Positions 52,800-62,271 of a DNA stretch of 64,000 nt are shown piece after piece (position 1 is the first letter of the stretch; every line of letters starts with the position of its first letter). Source of the DNA: Kitasatospora sp. Root107 (GTDB taxonomy: Bacteria; Actinomycetota; Actinomycetes; Streptomycetales; Streptomycetaceae); NCBI RefSeq assembly GCF_001424875.1, contig NZ_LMCT01000003.1, positions 63,411-127,410 on the forward strand. The letters are read 5' to 3'. The position numbers and the translations under genes were made by a program. A model generated the notes under the pieces. It worked only from the letters and a program-made list of their open reading frames with translations. It was not told the origin of the DNA and ran no database searches.

Positions 52800-53114
52800 T
52801 CAGCCCAGGGTGCGGGCGCGGGCCAGGACCTCGGGGGTGGCCTTGGCCACCGAGCCGGAGTCGTACGAGGCGACGAAGTCCGGGTCGGTCAGCGCCTGCG
52901 CCGGCCCGCCGGGGATCAGCAGGACGTCGCAGGACTCCACCTCGGAGTAGCGGGTCGCCACCTCGACCGGGAGGGCGCCCAACCCGTCCTGGACCCGGCC
53001 GGCTTCGGGAGCGACGAAGCGCACCGTCGCTCCCGGCAGGTACCCGAGGATCTCGCACGGACCGATCGCATCGAGTGGTTCGAAGCCGGCGAAGAGCGGG
53101 ATCACGATGTGCAT
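52800..53114 (-). pseudogene. Truncated DJ-1/PfpI-family protein
   Basis: The 104-residue frame begins like a DJ-1/PfpI or GATase1-like protein (MHIVIPLFAGFEPLDAIGPCEIL, VDVLLIPGGP-type SCDVLLIPGGPAQAL) but ends at the position where the family's nucleophile elbow (xCxGx, absent here) should follow. Usual length is about 190-230 residues. The missing half should lie in 52000-52800, which is occupied by the opposite-strand repeat-protein gene. It may still be expressed, but catalysis is unlikely. Confidence 0.65.
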
Positions 53115-53139
53115 GCGGGCCAGGCTAGCCGGACGCCGA

Positions 53140-53913
53140 TCAGACCTCGTCCGGGCCGGTGAAGTCCGGTGAGCTGTAGCCGGGGCCGGTGAACTCGGCC
53201 GGTCTGGGGGTGCGGCCGTCCGCCTCGGTGACGCCTTCCACGCCGGGGCTGGTGAAGCCGGGGCTGCTGTAACCGGGGGGACTCGGACGGGTGTTGGTGC
53301 GAGGGGCGGGGAGCGGGGCGGGCTCGGTGTAGAGGTTGGCGAGCAGCCAGGGGAGCAGGGCCCGTTCGCGCAGGGCGGTCTGCCAGAGCCGCCGGGCTTC
53401 GGCCAGTTCGTTCTCCTGCACGGCGGCGCCGTCGCGGAGGGCGGTGAGCAGCAGTCCGACGATCCCGACCAGCAGGGCGGCCCCGCCGACCGCGAGCGAG
53501 ATCCAACCGGCCGTCACCACGGCGTCGGCGAGGGTGAGTTCGGGTGCGGCGCCGCGTACCGCGTAGCCGATCAGCAGCAGCACCAGGCCGCCTGCGCCGG
53601 CCAGGATCGGGGTGAGCACGGTGAGGACGGGGAGCAGCCCGGCGCCCTCCTCGGAGCGCAGCCGGTCGGTCAGCCCGAGCGGTGCGGGCGGACCGGCGTC
53701 GCGCAGCGCGGTGTACCGCTGGTACTCCGGTTCGGCGGCGGCCGCGATGGTGTCGGCCAGCGGGGCGGCCTTGGTGCGCAGTTGGGCCGCGTTGAGATGC
53801 GGGCCCGGTGCTCGGAGCGCCTCGGTGAGGCGGGCGTCGCGGAGCGCCTCGTCCAGGGCCCGGTCGAAGTCCGGACGGTCTTCGGCCAGCAGGTGCGGGG
53901 TGGTGTTGACCAC
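53140..53913 (-). CDS. Membrane protein with PGYSSP-type C-terminal repeats
   Basis: The 257-residue protein has a helical soluble N-terminus (about 1-85), two membrane helices (about 93-118 and 133-160) and a C-terminal tail with repeats (PGYSSPGFTSPG, PGYSSPDFTGPDEV). Function unknown. The GTG start at 53913 is preceded by a GGGGTACCCC palindrome (53914-53923) and has only a weak GGAAC site. Confidence 0.72.
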   Translation of the reverse strand: MVNTTPHLLAEDRPDFDRALDEALRDARLTEALRAPGPHLNAAQLRTKAAPLADTIAAAAEPEYQRYTALRDAGPPAPLGLTDRLRSEEGAGLLPVLTVLTPILAGAGGLVLLLIGYAVRGAAPELTLADAVVTAGWISLAVGGAALLVGIVGLLLTALRDGAAVQENELAEARRLWQTALRERALLPWLLANLYTEPAPLPAPRTNTRPSPPGYSSPGFTSPGVEGVTEADGRTPRPAEFTGPGYSSPDFTGPDEV

Positions 53914-54077
53914 GGGGTACCCCGTTCCGTCGTCGCGGAAGTGCGATGTGGTCTGTGCTTCGTCGTGCGCGAAAGCGCGCTGATGCCTTGATGGTAGGGG
54001 TGGGAACCGATCAGGACACAGTCGGTTTCCGGAATTTCAGCGCTGCCGGTACGAGGTCAACACCGTGCAGTGACAGT

Positions 54078-55199
54078 TCAGTTCAAAGGCAGTCGGGCGA
54101 CCAGCAGCCGCCCGTCCATGGTGACCCCGCCGTCCATCGCGATCGCCAGCTCCTCCGCGTAGATGTACGGGCCCGGGATGTGCGGCGGCGTGCCGTCCTC
54201 GGAGTGCGCGGTGCCGGTCAGGTACGGGATCGGGCTGTGCCCGTGCACCACCCGCTGGCCGCCGTACGCGCCGAGCAGCTCGTGCACCGCCTGCGCCCCC
54301 GCCTCGCCGCGGAAGGCGAACCGCTTGGTGAAGCGGCGGAAGCAGTCCCACCACTCGTCCGCGCCCTCGCCGGCCAGCAGCCGGTGCACCGAGTCGTTGA
54401 CGTCGTCGATGGTGGCGCCGTACTCCAGGTAGGCGGTGGTGTCGGAGTGCAGCAGCAGGTGGCCGTCCTCCAGGGCGATCGCGGGCAGCCGGGAGAGCCA
54501 GCTGACGTGGTGGGCCTCCAGCCGTTCCAGGTCGGTCTGCTGACCGCCGTTCAGCCGCCAGGCGGCCAGGAAGGAGGCGGTGCCCGCGGTCGACTGCACC
54601 GGCTCGTCGCCGTACCGGGCGGCGCCCAGGAAGAGCAGTTCGTGATTGCCCATCAGGGCTCGGCAGTACCCGCCGGCGGCGGCGGCCTCGGCGGCCAGCT
54701 GCATCACCAGGTTGATCACGCCGATGCCGTCGGGACCGCGGTCGGTGAAGTCGCCGAGGAACCAGAGCCTGGAACGCCCGGCCGACCACCTGCCCTCCGC
54801 GTCGATCAGGCCCTGCTGGTGCAGCGCGGCCAGCAGCTCGTCGAGGTAGCCGTGCACGTCGCCGACCACGTAGAGCGGCCCGGGCGCCTCGCCGGGCTCG
54901 GGCTGCGGGTAGGGGTAGTGCAGCTCCTCGGCCGGGACCGGGCCGAGCTCGATGGTCGGCGGGTCGTCGGAGGAGGGGGCCGTCTCCCGGAAGGCGGGGG
55001 CGGTCTGACTGGCCGTCGGCCAGTGCTGCTCCAGGAACCGGGCGCCGCCGTAGCCGCTGTAGGTGGCGTCGTAACCGTAGCCGCCCACCGGCTCGGGCGG
55101 TTCGAAGTAGGAGCCGTACGGGAGCACGTCGAGGTCCTGCTGCTGGCGGTGGCCTGACTCGGGCAGCTCAGGTCCGGGGAGGCGGTCCTCGGGTGTCAT
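54078..55199 (-). CDS. PPP-family metallophosphatase
   Basis: The 373-residue protein has a Pro/Tyr-rich N-terminal region (about 1-110), then a calcineurin-like phosphatase domain with GDVHGYLDEL, GDFTDRGPDG, GNHELLF and VHGHSPIPY, the full set of metal-binding motifs. The substrate may be a phosphoprotein or a dinucleotide (ApaH-like). ATG 55199 has a weak GGGCGA site. No operon partner. Confidence 0.86.
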   Translation of the reverse strand: MTPEDRLPGPELPESGHRQQQDLDVLPYGSYFEPPEPVGGYGYDATYSGYGGARFLEQHWPTASQTAPAFRETAPSSDDPPTIELGPVPAEELHYPYPQPEPGEAPGPLYVVGDVHGYLDELLAALHQQGLIDAEGRWSAGRSRLWFLGDFTDRGPDGIGVINLVMQLAAEAAAAGGYCRALMGNHELLFLGAARYGDEPVQSTAGTASFLAAWRLNGGQQTDLERLEAHHVSWLSRLPAIALEDGHLLLHSDTTAYLEYGATIDDVNDSVHRLLAGEGADEWWDCFRRFTKRFAFRGEAGAQAVHELLGAYGGQRVVHGHSPIPYLTGTAHSEDGTPPHIPGPYIYAEELAIAMDGGVTMDGRLLVARLPLN

Positions 55200-55357
55200 T
55201 CGCCCATCATAGGAAGACCACTCTCCCGCCGTCCTCACCCGGTGCCCATCAATTGCCCATGCTGCTGCCCGGCGGGTGTCCACCGGCGGCCCGTGGGCGG
55301 CTCCGCCGGAAGGCGGGACCACCCACAGGCGCCGGTGCGGTGTGGCCGGAGCTGCCG

Positions 55358-56515
55358 TCAGACCTCCCCCGGCAGGCGGGGCGGGCTGACGGTGGTGCGG
55401 GGGCTGCGGCGTTGGGAAGAGGCCCGGACGATCAGTTCGGTGGGCATCAGGGTGCCCGGTGGCGGTCCGGCCGAGGCGGTCCGGAACCGGGGTGGGAAGA
55501 GCCGCCCGACGTCGACTCCGGTGCCGGAGTCGACTCCCTCGATCGCGTCGATGAGCAGGTTGACCACGGTGGTGCCGATCCGACGGGGTTTCAGCGACAG
55601 CGTGGTGATCGGCGGCTCGGTGCCGGCGTACACGTCGCTCTCGCTGCAGCAGACCAGCAGCAGGTCGTCCGGCACCCGCATCCCGTACCGCCGGGCGGCG
55701 GCCAGCAGATCGGTGCCGTTCGGGTCGAACAGTCCGTAGACCGCGTCCGGCCGGTCGGGCCGGGCGAGCAGTCGGTCGGCGGCCACCGCTCCGGCGGCCG
55801 GGTCGTGGGCGGGGTAGGTCTCGTAGACCGGCTCCTGGCCGACCCGGCGGCACCAGTCGAGGTAGGCCTCGGTGGAGAGCCGGGTGTAGGTGTCGGTGGA
55901 GGTGCCGGTGAGCAGGCCGATCCGGCGGGCGCCGGCCTCGCTCAGGTGGTCGAGGATGTTGAGCACGGCGGCCTCGTGGTCGTTGTCCACCCACGCGGTG
56001 ACCGGGCAGTTGCCCGGTTTGCCGTCGCTGACCACCGGGACGCCGGACCGGTAGAGCTCGCTGACCAGGGGGTCCTGGTCGGGTGGGTCGATGACCACGG
56101 TGCCGTCCAGGGCGATGTTGCCCCAGACGTCGTGCCGGGAGGAGGCGGGGAGCACGACCAGCGCGTACCCCCGGCTGAGCGCCGCGCTGGTCGCGGCTCG
56201 CGCCATCTCGGCGAAGTAGGCGAACTCGGTGAAGGTGAAAGGCTCCTCGCCATAGGTGGTGACGGTCAGTCCGATCAGGCCGGACCGGCCCGTGCGCAGG
56301 GTGCGGGCGGCGGCGGAGGGACGGTAGCCGAGGCGCTCGGCCACCTCGCGGACTCGGCTTCTGGTCTCTTCGGGCAGGCGGCCCTTCCCGTTCAGGGCGT
56401 CCGAGACCGTGGTGATCGACACTCCGGCGGCTGCTGCCACATCCCGGATGCCGGCCCGTTCCAGTCGCCGCGAAGTGGTGGGTCGCCGACCGCTCTGATT
56501 GGCTGCTGCTGTCAT
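55358..56515 (-). CDS. LacI-family transcription regulator
   Basis: The 385-residue regulator has a LacI helix-turn-helix with hinge (about 22-75; GIRDVAAAAGVSITTVSDALNGKGRL, AARTLRTGRSGLIGL) and a periplasmic-binding-like effector domain (about 80-365). No sugar transport operon is adjacent; a divergent hisC lies 328 bp away. In S. coelicolor a LacI gene occupies the same place next to hisC. ATG 56515 with a poor ribosome site. Confidence 0.88.
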   Translation of the reverse strand: MTAAANQSGRRPTTSRRLERAGIRDVAAAAGVSITTVSDALNGKGRLPEETRSRVREVAERLGYRPSAAARTLRTGRSGLIGLTVTTYGEEPFTFTEFAYFAEMARAATSAALSRGYALVVLPASSRHDVWGNIALDGTVVIDPPDQDPLVSELYRSGVPVVSDGKPGNCPVTAWVDNDHEAAVLNILDHLSEAGARRIGLLTGTSTDTYTRLSTEAYLDWCRRVGQEPVYETYPAHDPAAGAVAADRLLARPDRPDAVYGLFDPNGTDLLAAARRYGMRVPDDLLLVCCSESDVYAGTEPPITTLSLKPRRIGTTVVNLLIDAIEGVDSGTGVDVGRLFPPRFRTASAGPPPGTLMPTELIVRASSQRRSPRTTVSPPRLPGEV

Positions 56516-56843
56516 GGCGGACCGATCGTATGGCTCCTGACACCCTGTTGTGACCGGGGCCGACCGAGGGGTAGAAGAACCGTTTCTCCATGAGACATCA
56601 CGGTGTTGCCCCTTGGATACCCACCCTGTTCCAGCCGTCTTACCTCTGACATGTGCCATAGGAACCCGGCAGAATGGCTGATCGGTATCCGTACCCCGAA
56701 CGAGCAACTCACCCCTACGGGTGAGCGGCCTCGGTATCGTTCGGGGCACCCGACCGGGGTGGTACGGATGCGCACCAAGGGCCGAGCGCGCACGGCGATC
56801 CCGGCCGCGCAGGGCACCACTGAATTTCGCTAAGGAGAGCACC
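56516..56843. promoter_or_regulatory. Intergenic region with nested inverted repeats before hisC
   Basis: No convincing gene. CCCCGAACGA (56694-56703) and TCGTTCGGGG (56737-56746) enclose CTCACCC/GGGTGAG (56708-56714, 56719-56725) with a CTAC loop. A promoter-like TATCGT (56735-56740) overlaps the right arm. The structure may be an operator cluster (LacI type) or a leader-RNA fold. Confidence 0.5.
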
Positions 56844-57923
56844 GTGACCGGTACGGCAGCGCAGGGTCCCCGGCTGAGGCCGACCCTGGACGGCATCCCG
56901 ACCTACAAGCCGGGCAAGCCGGCCAGCGCCGACTCGTACAAGCTGTCCTCCAACGAGAACCCGTACGAGCCGCTCCCGGGCGTGCTGGACGCGGCCATCG
57001 CGGCGGCCGGTTCGTTCAACCGCTACCCGGACATGGCCTCCAGCGAGCTGGTCGCCGAGCTCGCGGCCCGCTTCGAGGTGCCGCTGGAGCACGTCGCGCT
57101 CGGTACCGGCTCGGTCAGCGTCGCGCAGTCCCTGGTGCTCTCCACCGCCGGTCCGGGCGACGAGGTGATGTTCGCCTGGCGCTCGTTCGAGGCGTACCCG
57201 ATCATCACCCAGGTCGCCGGGGCCACCCCGGTCCCGGTCCCGCTCACCGCCGGTGAGGAGCACGACCTGGACGCGATGCTCGCCGCGATCACCCCGCGGA
57301 CCCGGCTGATCTTCGTCTGCAACCCGAACAACCCGACCGGCACGGTGATCCACCGCCCCGAGCTGGAGCGCTTCCTGGACGCCGTCCCCGGCGACATCCT
57401 GGTCGTGCTGGACGAGGCGTACATCGAGTTCATCCGGGACGAGCGGGTGCCGAACGGCATCGAGATCTACCGCGACCGCCCCAACGTCTGCGTGCTGCGC
57501 ACCTTCTCCAAGGCGTACGGCCTGGCGGGCCTGCGGGTCGGCTTCGCCGTCGCGCACGAGCCGGTGGCCACCGCGCTGCGCAAGACCGCCATCCCGTTCG
57601 GCGTCAGCCAGCTCGCGCAGGACGCCGCGGTGGCCTCGCTGCGCGCCGAGGACGCCCTGCTGGTCCGGGTCGAGGCGCTGGTCGCCGAGCGCGGCCGGGT
57701 CGCCGCCGCGCTGGCCGCCCAGGGCTGGGAACTCGCCGACACCCAGGCCAACTTCGTCTGGCTCCGGCTCGGCGAGCGCACCCTCGACTTTGCCGCCGCC
57801 TGCGCCGCGGCCGGTGTCGTGGTCCGCCCGTTCCCCGGCGAGGGCGTCCGGGTCACCATCGGCGAGGCGGCCGGAAACGACATCTTCCTGGCCACCGCCG
57901 AGGCCTTCCGCAAGTCGCTCTGA
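56844..57923 (+). CDS. hisC: Histidinol-phosphate aminotransferase
   Basis: The 359-residue class I/II PLP aminotransferase has [28 protein letters not shown] (Asp190 and Tyr193) and the PLP-lysine motif [15 protein letters not shown] (Lys223). It transfers an amino group to imidazole acetol phosphate, or could use aromatic oxoacids, since it is not in a his operon. GTG 56844 with AAGGAG. Confidence 0.9.
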   Translation: MTGTAAQGPRLRPTLDGIPTYKPGKPASADSYKLSSNENPYEPLPGVLDAAIAAAGSFNRYPDMASSELVAELAARFEVPLEHVALGTGSVSVAQSLVLSTAGPGDEVMFAWRSFEAYPIITQVAGATPVPVPLTAGEEHDLDAMLAAITPRTRLIFVCNPNNPTGTVIHRPELERFLDAVPGDILVVLDEAYIEFIRDERVPNGIEIYRDRPNVCVLRTFSKAYGLAGLRVGFAVAHEPVATALRKTAIPFGVSQLAQDAAVASLRAEDALLVRVEALVAERGRVAAALAAQGWELADTQANFVWLRLGERTLDFAAACAAAGVVVRPFPGEGVRVTIGEAAGNDIFLATAEAFRKSL

Positions 57924-57931
57924 CCGCGCGG

Positions 57932-57960
57932 GGCACCGGGCCGGGGTCCGGCCCGGTGCC
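57932..57960 (+). terminator. Hairpin terminator after hisC
   Basis: A 13-bp perfect stem (GGCACCGGGCCGG / CCGGCCCGGTGCC) with a GGT loop, 9 bases after the stop. Confidence 0.85.
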
Positions 57961-58091
57961 TGCGGTATTCACATCAGCTGCACAATCTCGTCACGATGTG
58001 CGCAGTTGGTCCGATGTACACGGAGCGATGGCCGAGGATGGACCGGGGCGGGGCTGCCGCCCGCTTCCTGCCCGTCGAGAGAGCCACCATC

Positions 58092-58862
58092 GTGCGCACT
58101 GCCCGGATCACGGCCGCCGCTCTGCTTCCGCTCGCCGTCTCGCTGACCGCCTGCGGCGGTGCTGCCGGGACGGCCGCCGAGCGGACGCCCAAGGACGCGC
58201 TCAAGGCGGCGGTCACCGCGATGACGCAGGTCGACAGCGCCGAGGTCGCACTCGACGGCGGGTGGTCCGGGCAGGTGTCCTGGCAGCCCACCGTGCGGCT
58301 CACGCTCTCGGGGGTGGAGGACACCCGGCTGCTGGCCCTCGGTGAGGCGATCTACGTCGGCGGCACCGCCGACACGGCCGCCCGTACCGGTGGCCGGGCG
58401 TGGGAGAGGCTGGCCGATCCGTTCCGGAGTGCGGGGCGGGCGGCGGCGCTCGGGCTCGGTCCTGCCCTGGCGTTCGGTCAACGGGTCGACCCCGCCGGGG
58501 CGTTGGAGCAGGCTGCCCGGGGGACGGTCACCGAGGTGGGGCGGGAGAGCATCGACGGTGTGCCCACCACGCACTACCGGGCGGTGCTGAACGGTGAGGA
58601 GTACTTCGCCGACGGGCGCGGCCTGAACGACGAGCGTCGCCGCACGCTGGCCGCGGCCTTCCGGGCGAGTGGCCCGACCACCGCCACCGTCGACCTCTGG
58701 CTGAACGGCGCCGACCAGCTGCTGCAGAAGACCGAATCCGGTAACCCGACGGTCGCCGACGTGACCAACACCGTCCGCTACCGTCACTTCGGCACGCCGG
58801 TCGACCTCCAGCCGCCGTCCTCGGTCGACGTCCTGGATCCGATGACCGCCGGGGGCCGGTAG
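58092..58862 (+). CDS. Lipoprotein (LppX/LprG-like)
   Basis: The 256-residue protein has a lipoprotein signal with Cys21 (SLTACGG). The mature domain has the pattern of LolA/LppX-like single-domain proteins (DALKAAVTAMTQVDSAEVALDG, GVPTTHYRAVLNGEEYF, TVDLWLNGADQLLQKTE). Ligand or function unknown; likely carries lipids or senses at the membrane. GTG 58092 with GAGAGAGCC upstream. Confidence 0.8.
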   Translation: MRTARITAAALLPLAVSLTACGGAAGTAAERTPKDALKAAVTAMTQVDSAEVALDGGWSGQVSWQPTVRLTLSGVEDTRLLALGEAIYVGGTADTAARTGGRAWERLADPFRSAGRAAALGLGPALAFGQRVDPAGALEQAARGTVTEVGRESIDGVPTTHYRAVLNGEEYFADGRGLNDERRRTLAAAFRASGPTTATVDLWLNGADQLLQKTESGNPTVADVTNTVRYRHFGTPVDLQPPSSVDVLDPMTAGGR

Positions 58863-59040
58863 CGGCCCTGCCGGGTGAAGGTTGACCGCGTCGGCTGGGA
58901 AGAAGCTGGGAACGGCCCCCGATCGTCGGCCGGTCCCACCCGCGCCGGGCGCTGCCGGGGGATATGTCCGGGGTCGACGGTCAGGGAACTCCCAGGTGAG
59001 GCACAGGGATTGGCAAGGGCTCGGCGGCAGGCTGTGCGAC

Positions 59041-60333
59041 ATGAAGGCGCTCCCCCGACGGCGTGCTGCCGTCCTCGTCAACTCCGCGCTCGTGGTGGCC
59101 CTGCTGGCCGGGGCGGCGGTCGTGTACACCACCCTCGACAGCGGGACCAGTACGGCCGCCGGCAAGTCGCAGATCCGGTCGGCCACCGTCTCGAAGGGCA
59201 CGGTCCTGGCCACGGTGTCCGGATCAGGGGCCCTGTCGTCACCGACCGATGCCGGACAGGACTTCGTCACCGGCGGGAAGTTGACCGCCGTGAAGGTCTC
59301 GGTCGGCGACGCGGTGAAGAAGGGCGACGTGCTGGCGACGGTGGCGACCACCGAGGCGCAGCAGCAGGTGGACGCGGCCAAGAAGGCGCTGACCACGGCT
59401 CAGGCGAACCTGACCAAGGCCGAGGCGGGGCAGAAGGTCACCACCAGCACGCCGGGCAAGACGGACACCAGGACCGGCCAGCAGGCCCCGGCGACCAGCA
59501 CGACCACCACCGAGGTGGACGAGGCCCAGGTGGCGCAGGCCGAGCAGCAGGTGGAGACGGCGCAGACCAACCTCACCAATGCTCAGACCGCACTGGCCGG
59601 CACCACGCTGACCGCTTCGGTGGACGGCACGGTGGCCTCGGTCTCCGGCAAGGTCGGCGACACGGTGACCGGCAGCGGCACCAAGAGCACCGGCGGCACG
59701 AGCACCACCACCAGCTCCACCCCGAGCGGCTTCGTCGTGCTGACCAACCCCACCGGCATGCGGGTCACCGCGAGCTTCTCCGAGCTGGACTCGCTCAAGG
59801 TGAAGAAGGGCGCCGCCGCCACCGTCACGCTCAACGCCCAGTCCGACACCAAGCTCAACGCGACGGTCCTGTCGGTGAGTTCACTCCCGAACAGCAGCGG
59901 TAGCGGTGCCGGCAGCAGTAGTGCGGTGCAGTACAGCGCGGTCCTGCAGATCACCGGCGACACCAGCAAGCTCCGTACCGGCCTGAGCGCGACCATCTCG
60001 GTGATCACCGGGCAGGCCGACAACGCACTCTCGGTCCCGACCGCCGCGCTCTCCGGCACCGGCAGCTCCCGCACCGCGACCGTGGTCAAGGCGGACGGCA
60101 GCACCGAGCGGGTCAGCGTGAGCGTCGGCATCGAGGGCGACAGCACCGTCCAGGTGCTGGAGGGGCTGAGCGAGGGCGACCAGGTCCAGTTGGTCAGCAC
60201 CACGGTCAGCGGCGGCAACGGCTTCCCGAGCGGCAACTTCCCCGGCCTCGGGGTGGCCGGCGGCGGCGGCCAGACCGGCGGCGGAGGAGCGCGTACCGGT
60301 GCCGGTAACGGCGGTACGGGTGGCGGACGTTGA
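59041..60333 (+). CDS. MacA/HlyD-like efflux periplasmic adaptor subunit
   Basis: The 430-residue protein has a signal anchor (about 14-35), a biotinyl-lipoyl-like domain (about 60-110, ATVSKGTVLATVSGSGALSS), a coiled coil (about 118-205) interrupted by a Ser/Thr-rich loop, then beta-barrel and membrane-proximal domains, and a Gly-rich tail. In Gram-positive bacteria such adaptors assist MacB-type transporters in lipid or antibiotic export. Its stop overlaps the ATPase start (TGATG). Confidence 0.87.
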   Translation: MKALPRRRAAVLVNSALVVALLAGAAVVYTTLDSGTSTAAGKSQIRSATVSKGTVLATVSGSGALSSPTDAGQDFVTGGKLTAVKVSVGDAVKKGDVLATVATTEAQQQVDAAKKALTTAQANLTKAEAGQKVTTSTPGKTDTRTGQQAPATSTTTTEVDEAQVAQAEQQVETAQTNLTNAQTALAGTTLTASVDGTVASVSGKVGDTVTGSGTKSTGGTSTTTSSTPSGFVVLTNPTGMRVTASFSELDSLKVKKGAAATVTLNAQSDTKLNATVLSVSSLPNSSGSGAGSSSAVQYSAVLQITGDTSKLRTGLSATISVITGQADNALSVPTAALSGTGSSRTATVVKADGSTERVSVSVGIEGDSTVQVLEGLSEGDQVQLVSTTVSGGNGFPSGNFPGLGVAGGGGQTGGGGARTGAGNGGTGGGR

Positions 60334-61067
60334 TGACGAGCAAGCCCCCGGTCATCCAGCTCCGCAGCGTCGCCAAGCGCTACGGCCACGGTGACGCCAC
60401 CGTGCACGCGCTGCGCGGCCCGGACGGCCCCGACGGCAGTCCGCTCGGCGTCAGCCTCGACATCGACGAGGGCGACTTCGTTGCGGTGATGGGCAGTTCG
60501 GGCTCCGGCAAGTCCACCTTGATGAACATCCTGGGCTGTCTGGACGTCCCGACCTCCGGCCGCTACCTGCTGGACGGCACCGACGTCGGGCACCTGGACG
60601 AGCAGCAGCTCTCGCTGGTCCGCAACCGCAAGATCGGCTTCATCTTCCAGTCCTTCAACCTGGTGCCGCGCACCACCGCGCTGGCCCAGGTGGAGCTCCC
60701 GCTCGCCTACGCGGGCGTCCGCTCCGCCGAACGCCGCCGCCGTGCGCTGGCCGCACTGGAACGCGTCGGCCTGGCCGACCGGGCCGGGCACAAGCCGAAC
60801 GAGCTCTCCGGCGGCCAGCAGCAACGCGTCGCGGTGGCCCGGGCGTTGGTGACGGCCCCGGCCATGCTGCTGGCGGACGAGCCGACCGGCAACCTGGACA
60901 GCCGCTCCACCGACGAGGTGCTCACCATCATCGAAGGACTCAACCGGACCGGCCGGACGATCGTCCTGATCACCCATGAGGACGAGGTGGCCGAACGCGC
61001 CAGACGCGTGATCCGCCTGGTGGACGGCGCCGTCGCCTCGGACGTCCGGCAGGGGGTGTCGGTGTGA
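60333..61067 (+). CDS. MacB-like ABC transporter ATP-binding protein
   Basis: The 244-residue ATPase has Walker A (GSSGSGKST), Q-loop (FIFQSFNLV), signature (LSGGQQQR), Walker B (LLADEPTGNLD) and H-loop (LITHE). It is the LolD/MacB class. ATG 60333 overlaps the adaptor stop; the permease starts at 61064, overlapping by 4 bases, so the three are one coupled unit. Confidence 0.93.
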   Translation: MTSKPPVIQLRSVAKRYGHGDATVHALRGPDGPDGSPLGVSLDIDEGDFVAVMGSSGSGKSTLMNILGCLDVPTSGRYLLDGTDVGHLDEQQLSLVRNRKIGFIFQSFNLVPRTTALAQVELPLAYAGVRSAERRRRALAALERVGLADRAGHKPNELSGGQQQRVAVARALVTAPAMLLADEPTGNLDSRSTDEVLTIIEGLNRTGRTIVLITHEDEVAERARRVIRLVDGAVASDVRQGVSV

Positions 61068-62263
61068 TCGCCTGGCAGATGATCCGCTTCGCCTTCGGCG
61101 GCCTGGCCGCGAACAAGGTCAGGTCCGCCCTCACCATGCTCGGCGTGCTGATCGGGGTGGCCGCCGTGATCCTGCTGCTCGCGGTCGGCAACGGCTCCTC
61201 GGTCGCGGTGAAGAACTCCATCACCGCGCTCGGCACCAACTCACTCACCGTCAGCTCCAGCAACCTGCGCGGTTCGGCCACCGCCGCCAAGCCGCTCACG
61301 GTCAACGACGCCAAGGCGCTGGCCGAGGCGCAGGCCCCGGCCATCAAGTCCGTCGCCCCGGTGGTCACCACCTCGGGGACGGCGCTGTACGGGGACATCT
61401 CGCACGCGCCCGGGTCGATCGTCGGCACCTACCCGGCGTACTTCGAGACCGCCAACCAGAAGATCGCCAAGGGCGACTACTTCTCCAACGACGACGTGCT
61501 CAACTCCCGCAAGGTGGCGGTGATCGGCTCCACCACCGCGACCCAGCTGTTCGCCGGCGAGGACCCGGTCGGCAAGCGGATCGTGATCGGCGGCACCCCG
61601 TTCACCGTGACCGGGGTGCTGCAGACCAAGGGCAGCAGCGGCTTCAACGACCCGGACGACGTGGTGATCGCCCCGCTGCCCACCGTGCAGAACGCGTTCA
61701 CCGGCTTCGGCTCGGTGAACCAGATCCTGGTCCAGGCGAGCAGCGCCGAGTCGACCACCGAGGCGCAGGCCGAGATCAGCCGGGTGCTGCTCGGCGCGCA
61801 CGCGATCACCGATCCGACCAAGGCCGACTTCCGGGTCAGCAACCAGACCTCGCTGCTGACCGCCCGGGAGTCCACCACCAAGACCTTCACCGTGCTGCTC
61901 GGTGCGGTGGCCGCGATCTCGCTGCTGGTCGGCGGGATCGGGATCACCAACATCATGCTGGTCACGGTGACCGAGCGGACCAGGGAGATCGGCATCCGCA
62001 AGGCGCTCGGCGCTCCCCGGGCGGCTATCCTCGGCCAGTTCCTCACCGAGTCGACCCTGCTCTCCGTGCTGGGCGCGGGGCTCGGGGTGGCGGCCGGTCT
62101 GTTCGGGGCCCGGTTCACCATCGTCGGCATCACCCCGGTGGTGATCCCCGAATCCGTTGTCGGGGCGTTCGCGATCGCGGTCGCCATCGGCCTGTTCTTC
62201 GGCAGCTACCCCGCCAACCGGGCCGCCGCGCTGCGCCCCATCGACGCCCTCCGCCACGAATAG
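61064..62263 (+). CDS. MacB/FtsX-like ABC transporter permease
   Basis: A 399-residue permease with an N-terminal membrane helix, a large extracellular MacB-periplasmic-core domain (about 45-265) and three C-terminal helices (about 275-390) with LLVGGIGITNIMLVTVTERTREIGIRKALGA. GTG 61064 overlaps the ATPase stop. It exports a hydrophobic substrate or acts as a mechanotransmitter. Confidence 0.92.
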   Translation: MIAWQMIRFAFGGLAANKVRSALTMLGVLIGVAAVILLLAVGNGSSVAVKNSITALGTNSLTVSSSNLRGSATAAKPLTVNDAKALAEAQAPAIKSVAPVVTTSGTALYGDISHAPGSIVGTYPAYFETANQKIAKGDYFSNDDVLNSRKVAVIGSTTATQLFAGEDPVGKRIVIGGTPFTVTGVLQTKGSSGFNDPDDVVIAPLPTVQNAFTGFGSVNQILVQASSAESTTEAQAEISRVLLGAHAITDPTKADFRVSNQTSLLTARESTTKTFTVLLGAVAAISLLVGGIGITNIMLVTVTERTREIGIRKALGAPRAAILGQFLTESTLLSVLGAGLGVAAGLFGARFTIVGITPVVIPESVVGAFAIAVAIGLFFGSYPANRAAALRPIDALRHE

Positions 62264-62271
62264 GAGCCACC

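Noticed and set aside
56603..56833. A 76-residue frame between the LacI gene and hisC whose stop overlaps the hisC ribosome site
   Set aside because: It lacks the usual G/C third-position bias and has no ribosome site. A leader peptide remains conceivable, but it is not His-rich as a his attenuator would be.
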